Assembly (NCBI RefSeq): GCF_031628175.1
Contig: NZ_JAVLVT010000003.1
Coordinates: 310,001-374,000 of the forward strand
DNA: 64,000 nucleotides
DNA from: Lipingzhangella_A rawalii
GTDB lineage: Bacteria > Actinomycetota > Actinomycetes > Streptosporangiales > Streptosporangiaceae
Direction of reading: 5' to 3'
Both the position numbers and the translations under genes were made by a program. This document shows, in pieces, positions 60,404 to 64,000 of the stretch (position 1 is the stretch's first letter; each line of letters starts with the position of its first letter). The notes beneath the pieces were generated by a model that saw only the letters and a program-made list of their open reading frames with translations, was not told the DNA's origin and ran no database searches.

Positions 60404-61261
60404 TCAGGCCCCGGCCTGCGCCTGCGTGTACCTCCGGGCTCGGACACGCGGCCCCAGCCACCACACGAGCGCCGTACCCACCAGTGCCGCGGCCACGGCA
60501 GCGAGGAGCCACAGGTCCAGCCGGGCATCGCCCAACCGGAACAGCCAGTTCTGGATCCGGTGGTTGGCTTCGGGCGCGAGCGCCCCACCGACGAGGGAGG
60601 CCGTGCCGTCGGAGAGCAGGAAGACGGCGCCGACGGCCAGGAACAGCAGCCCCGAGACCGTACTGGTGCTGTGCAGCCGCATGCGCCCGACCCGGTAGGT
60701 GCGTCCCCGTAGCCAGGAGCGGTTGCCCAGATCCAGACGGTCCCAGAACAGGGCCAGCAGGAACAATGGCAGGGCCATCCCCAGGGCGTACACCGCCAGC
60801 AATGCGGCCCCGCGCAGGGCGGTTCCGGTCGCGGCCACGGTCAACACCGCCCCGAGAATCGGGCCGGAACAGAATCCCGCGAAGCCGTATACGGCTCCGA
60901 GCGCGAGAACCGACAGAACGCCACGGCGTCCGGACAGGCGTCCCTGTGCGGTGCGGGCCAGGGACGGAGCAAACCCCACACCGGCGATCTGCGCGAGGCC
61001 GAAGGCGATGATCAGCCAGCCTGCGAGAGCGATCAGCAGGTCCCGCTCGCCGTAGAACAGGTGGCTCGCCACAGACGAGCCCATCCCCAGCGGGACCAGG
61101 GTCAGGCACAGTCCGAGATAGAACACCACCGTTCGCCCCAGCAGGCGGGTGCGTTCCCGGAAGGCATAGGCGAAGAAGGAGGGCAGCAGGAGGGCACTAC
61201 ACGGGCTGAGCAGGGCCAGTACCCCGCCCAGGAGTGCCACCAGGTAGCCGATATCGGACAT
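60404..61261 (-). CDS. CcdA/DsbD-type thiol-disulfide transmembrane protein
   Basis: This 285-residue membrane protein of the cytochrome-c biogenesis (CcdA/DsbD-gamma) class carries electrons from cytoplasmic thioredoxin across the membrane. It has two Cys motifs in repeated halves: LLSPCSALLLPSFFAY near residue 20 and FAGFCSGPILGAVL near 140. About eight TM segments are visible, with a final anchor (AALVGTALVWWLGPR). ATG 61261 has GGAGG 9 nt upstream. It shares a strand and cluster with MmcQ-like and DsbA-like genes, so the CcdA and the exported DsbA-type protein probably work together. Confidence 0.87.
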   Translation of the reverse strand: MSDIGYLVALLGGVLALLSPCSALLLPSFFAYAFRERTRLLGRTVVFYLGLCLTLVPLGMGSSVASHLFYGERDLLIALAGWLIIAFGLAQIAGVGFAPSLARTAQGRLSGRRGVLSVLALGAVYGFAGFCSGPILGAVLTVAATGTALRGAALLAVYALGMALPLFLLALFWDRLDLGNRSWLRGRTYRVGRMRLHSTSTVSGLLFLAVGAVFLLSDGTASLVGGALAPEANHRIQNWLFRLGDARLDLWLLAAVAAALVGTALVWWLGPRVRARRYTQAQAGA

Positions 61262-61313
61262 GGGGGTGGGCCTCCGTCCCGAAACGGTCGGCTGGGGGCC
61301 GGTGGCACCCGGT

Positions 61314-61724
61314 TCACGGTTCCCGGGTGTCCGGAAGCGGGGGCCGGTCGTCACCGAGTAGTGCGAGAATGCGATCCCGGTCGGCACTGCGGAGTCCGGA
61401 AACAGTGCGCACATAGGAGTGGTGCACCAGATCCAGCAGCTCGTCGTCCGGCACGGTACCGTCCAGGTCGATCGTGTTCCAGTGGCGCTTATTCATGTGG
61501 TAGCCGGGGCGCACCGCCGAATAGGTGGTGCGCAGCACCAGGGCGCGCTCCGGATCGCACTTCAGGGTGACCCGCGCCGGTGCGTCGGTGCCCGAGCCAT
61601 CCAGGAGCGCGAACATCTTGCCAGCCACCTTGTACACCGGAATGCCGGGGACAAACGGTTCGGTCTCCACCACCTCCGGAAACCACAGGGCCACATCGAT
61701 GAACTCGGTGGCGGTTAGGGCCAT
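61314..61724 (-). CDS. MmcQ/YjbR family protein
   Basis: This 136-residue protein of the MmcQ/YjbR family has a CyaY-like fold and putative nucleic-acid binding. Typical elements are LWFPEVVETEPFVPGIPVYKVAGKMFALL, LKCDPERALVLRTTYSAVRPGYHMNKRHWNTIDLDG and the C-terminal LVHHSYVRTVSGL. The function is poorly known. The ATG at 61724 is favoured; a GTG four codons earlier is possible. It sits between the CcdA-type and DsbA-type genes on the same strand. Confidence 0.88.
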   Translation of the reverse strand: MALTATEFIDVALWFPEVVETEPFVPGIPVYKVAGKMFALLDGSGTDAPARVTLKCDPERALVLRTTYSAVRPGYHMNKRHWNTIDLDGTVPDDELLDLVHHSYVRTVSGLRSADRDRILALLGDDRPPLPDTREP

Positions 61725-61797
61725 GACGCGTTCCACCCCCTGCTCGCGACGACTCCCGACCGTGCTGACCTGCTGAGTTCCCACTCCCATGCCGTAC

Positions 61798-62589
61798 TCA
61801 CGGCGTGTCCTCGGCCTCGTCCAGGGCGCGTTCGATGGCCTCCATGAATACCGGTGTGGGCTGGGCACCCATGATCATCTCCCCGTTGACGAGGAAGGCC
61901 GGAGTCGCGCTTACCCCGATGCCCTGGCCCTGCTGTGCGTCGTGTTCCACGTGGTCCTCGGCTGCGGTGGTGTCCATGTCCGTGCGCAGCTGTTCGACGT
62001 CGATTCCTGCCGTGTCGGCGACCTCGGCGATCTCCTCGTCGAGGTCATCGCCGGTGAGCTGCTGACGATCCTCCGCGAAGTAGGTCTCGTGGAACTCCCA
62101 GAACCGGTCCTGCTCGCCCGCGGCGTAGCCGGCCCGGGCGAGGACGGCCGAGCCGTCCCCCAGGGCGGGAAACTCGCGCCACTCGATGCGTAGATCGCCG
62201 GACCGAACGTAGTCCTCGACGAGCTCGGGCTGCGTCTCGCGGACCCACTGCCCGCAGTAGGGGCAGTGGTAGTCGGACCAGACGATCATCACCACGGGTG
62301 CGTCGACGTCCCCGAGCGCGAAGGGGTCGTCGCCGTCCCGCCGGGCCAGCGCGTCACCCACCTGACGCATCTCGTCGGTGACCTCGGACTCTCCGGGCGC
62401 CGTGGCGGCGTCACCCGGCTCCTCCATTGTCGGAGCCTCGTCCTGGGACGTCAGAACGGCCACGGCCAGGATCCCGACGAGCGCGAGCCCCACCAGAAGC
62501 AGGGGCCAGGGGCGGCGATCCGGGCCGGCCGGCGGTGGGCTCGGGTCCGGGGCGGGGTCGGGCTCCTGGGCTGGGGTACTGGAGCTCAT
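61798..62589 (-). CDS. membrane-anchored DsbA-family thiol oxidoreductase
   Basis: This 263-residue protein has a Pro-rich cytoplasmic N-terminus and a single TM anchor (WPLLLVGLALVGILAVAVL, residues 28-46). The extracytoplasmic thioredoxin-fold domain has active site YHCPYCGQW (CPYC), an inserted helical region, and the cis-Pro loop GVSATPAFLVNG. It should oxidise or isomerise disulfides in secreted proteins, with electrons balanced by the CcdA-type protein nearby. Thioredoxin-like DsbA members without TM exist, but here the anchor is clear. ATG 62589. Confidence 0.9.
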   Translation of the reverse strand: MSSSTPAQEPDPAPDPSPPPAGPDRRPWPLLLVGLALVGILAVAVLTSQDEAPTMEEPGDAATAPGESEVTDEMRQVGDALARRDGDDPFALGDVDAPVVMIVWSDYHCPYCGQWVRETQPELVEDYVRSGDLRIEWREFPALGDGSAVLARAGYAAGEQDRFWEFHETYFAEDRQQLTGDDLDEEIAEVADTAGIDVEQLRTDMDTTAAEDHVEHDAQQGQGIGVSATPAFLVNGEMIMGAQPTPVFMEAIERALDEAEDTP

Positions 62590-62970
62590 GGGCTGCCCTC
62601 CTGGGCCGAAACGGTGCTGGGGGTGACGATCCGATTCGCGGAATCGCTGCTACGCAGGCGTGTTCGGGACCAGTCCAGCGCCGGGACCACCCTGCGGGCA
62701 TCCCTCGGCATAGCCGCCATCGGCGCGCCGCGGGCGCGTCCTGCCGCCGCACCTCCAGCCTCCGAGTTTGGCTGTCCGCGGCCGACAGGTCGGGTGTCGC
62801 GTGCTGCCGTCCTGGCCCCATGCCTCGACTGTACGGGGTGGGGCCCGGCCCGGAGGGCGGGGCCGCGTGGACCTGCGGCAGCCTCGGCCCCGGCTTCCAG
62901 GGGCGGGGACGCCGGTGCGGTGAATCCACGGGCACGCCTCCGTGGCATCACCGCGGGCGGGACCGTGGAA
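62590..62970. other. intergenic region, nothing recognised
   Basis: About 380 bp of very GC-rich sequence. An open frame (62586-62951, minus) ends in ATGA overlap with the DsbA-like start, but its product is Arg/Ala/Pro-rich with no family features and is treated as non-coding. Confidence 0.45.
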
Positions 62971-63492
62971 TCACCGAAGCCGGGTTGGCTGCGCGGGCAG
63001 GGTGTCGTCGTGGAAACGTCGACGCCACGGCCGGTTCACGGCCGGCTGGGATTCCTCGGCGGTGTCCATTCGGGGGCCTCCGGTGGGGTCGCGCCAGCAC
63101 ACCTCGGCGTAGGTGGCCTGGTATCCGGCCCGGCGTTGGGTGCCGGAGCTGCGTGCGAGTTGCTCCACCAGGGCCAGCCCGTGTCCGGATTCGGATCTGC
63201 TGGTGGTCACCCGCGGCACACTGTGGTCACTTCCGGCGTCCCGAACCTCGATGCGCGCGAAGGTGTTGGAAATAAACACCCAGATTTCGAACCGGCCACC
63301 GTCCTGCCCGCTGGCGGTGTGGCGCACACTGTTGGTGGCCAGCTCCGAGGTGACCACTGCCGCCTGCCAACAGGTCTCGTCGTCGGCCGTGGTTTCGCGT
63401 AGCAACCCGACCACCCAGTCCCGTGCTACCGATACGCTCTCCGGCTGGCCGGAAAAGCTTCGGTAGTGCTCTTTCGCGTTGATCCGTACCAC
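62971..63492 (-). CDS. anti-sigma-factor-like ATP-binding protein (HATPase_c_2)
   Basis: This 173-residue GHKL-type ATPase resembles RsbW/SpoIIAB. AAVVTSELATNSVRHT is the N-box, FARIEVRDAGSDHSVPRV the G1-like box and SESGHGLALVEQLARSSG the G2-like box. GTG 63492 has GGGGGAGG about 6 nt upstream. In actinomycetes such short ATPases are commonly encoded beside an XRE regulator with DUF5753 and a DUF397 protein. The divergent XRE gene here fits. It may act as a kinase or anti-anti-sigma partner; the target is unknown. Confidence 0.85.
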   Translation of the reverse strand: MVRINAKEHYRSFSGQPESVSVARDWVVGLLRETTADDETCWQAAVVTSELATNSVRHTASGQDGGRFEIWVFISNTFARIEVRDAGSDHSVPRVTTSRSESGHGLALVEQLARSSGTQRRAGYQATYAEVCWRDPTGGPRMDTAEESQPAVNRPWRRRFHDDTLPAQPTRLR

Positions 63493-63741
63493 CCAGCCTC
63501 CCCCGATGGTGAGTTTGTCCCGCAACGGACCGTTCCGGGACCGGCCGACTCCCGCGGACCTGGGGATTCCGCGGGGGACCCTGACGTGGCGCCACCGTGT
63601 GTCTGTGCCCATCCCGGGCCGGTGTCGCCATGCCGCGATCATCGCCGGGGCTCTATCGCCGTGCCATGAAGATTCACCACGGGGGAAGATTTGTGTTGAT
63701 GGGGTTACCCAGGGTCTGACTCGGTGATAGCCAGTACTGAC

Positions 63742-64000
63742 ATGGCGATATCTCCGGAGTCGATGCGGTTGCGGTTCGGGGCCGAGGTACGGCGGTTCCG
63801 CCAGCGGGCCGGACTCTCGCAACAACAGGTGGCGCTTGCCGTGCCGATGGCCCAGTCCCACCTCAGTCAACTGGAGCGGGGCCGGAAGGGAACAAGCGAG
63901 GAGCAGGTGCCCCGGCTGGACAGTGTGCTGGGTGCGGGTGGGGCACTGATGCGCCGCTGGGAGGATCTCCACAAGCGCGAGGACGGCTATGCGGACTGGT
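63742..64000 (+). CDS. XRE-family transcriptional regulator, partial
   Basis: The first 86 residues hold a helix-turn-helix: LRFGAEVRRFRQRAGLSQQQVALAVPMAQSHLSQLERGRKGTSEEQVPRLDSVLGAGGAL. This is the actinomycete XRE domain usually followed by DUF5753; the rest lies beyond the window. An in-frame GTG at 63724 is an alternative start. It diverges from the HATPase gene, the usual pair. Confidence 0.85.
   Translation, partial: MAISPESMRLRFGAEVRRFRQRAGLSQQQVALAVPMAQSHLSQLERGRKGTSEEQVPRLDSVLGAGGALMRRWEDLHKREDGYADW

Noticed and set aside
62586..62951. 121-residue frame overlapping the DsbA-like start
   Set aside because: Low-complexity Arg/Ala/Pro product without a credible start signal; treated as non-coding.

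Overview
The window is chromosomal DNA of a high-GC actinobacterium. Evidence includes many GTG/TTG starts, TANNNT -10 boxes 6-8 nt upstream of leaderless starts, a GTP-type PEP carboxykinase, and the block pcrA / IcmB-type B12 protein / sucC / sucD / DUF6350 (PerM-type) gene that actinomycetes share. The mix of families would fit Nocardiopsaceae or relatives, but that placement is inference. Almost every gene is housekeeping or metabolic. The only mobile-element trace is a decayed IS630 transposase fragment near 6.2-6.5 kb. A run of exactly 100 N (42808-42907) is an assembly gap.

Layout. 0-12 kb: a truncated Crp-type regulator diverges from an AcrB-like RND permease. Then come a small membrane protein, a DUF418 membrane protein, the IS630 fossil, an AlkZ/YcaQ-type protein, a long acyl-CoA dehydrogenase and a two-component system with a consensus Crp site upstream. 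12-22 kb: exonuclease III, ribokinase, YceI, argS, plsX, a KamA-family radical-SAM enzyme, a membrane protein and a ROK glucokinase. 22-29 kb: an SMC-like operon whose parts match type III Wadjet JetA, JetB and JetC. JetA lacks its N-terminal half and no JetD nuclease gene follows. Two overlapping zinc-ribbon mini-genes lie opposite. 29-40 kb: an MFS permease, prfC, a hydantoinase-like / DUF917 / PucR operon, a secreted alpha/beta-hydrolase and a nucleoside hydrolase. 40-51 kb: pcrA, tandem strong promoters running into the N gap (probably an uncollapsed rRNA operon), ogt, the B12-binding IcmB-type subunit, a TSUP permease, sucCD, a flavin amine oxidase and a PerM-type membrane protein. 51-64 kb: a cobalamin-riboswitch operon (lipoprotein, permease, ATPase, FhuF-like 2Fe-2S protein, SpoU methyltransferase), an ornithine cyclodeaminase-like gene, pckG behind a 13-bp tandem-repeat array, a 1-kb gene-free repeat region, a CcdA / MmcQ / DsbA redox cluster, and a divergent anti-sigma-type ATPase / XRE regulator pair cut by the window end.

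The most notable systems are three. The first is the reduced, nuclease-less Wadjet-like SMC operon, whose remaining ORFs are intact. The second is the B12 operon, which links a FhuF-like reductase and an RNA methyltransferase to cobalamin uptake. The third is the likely rRNA operon hidden in the gap. All family assignments rest on motifs read by eye and on recall of family features. No database search was run.
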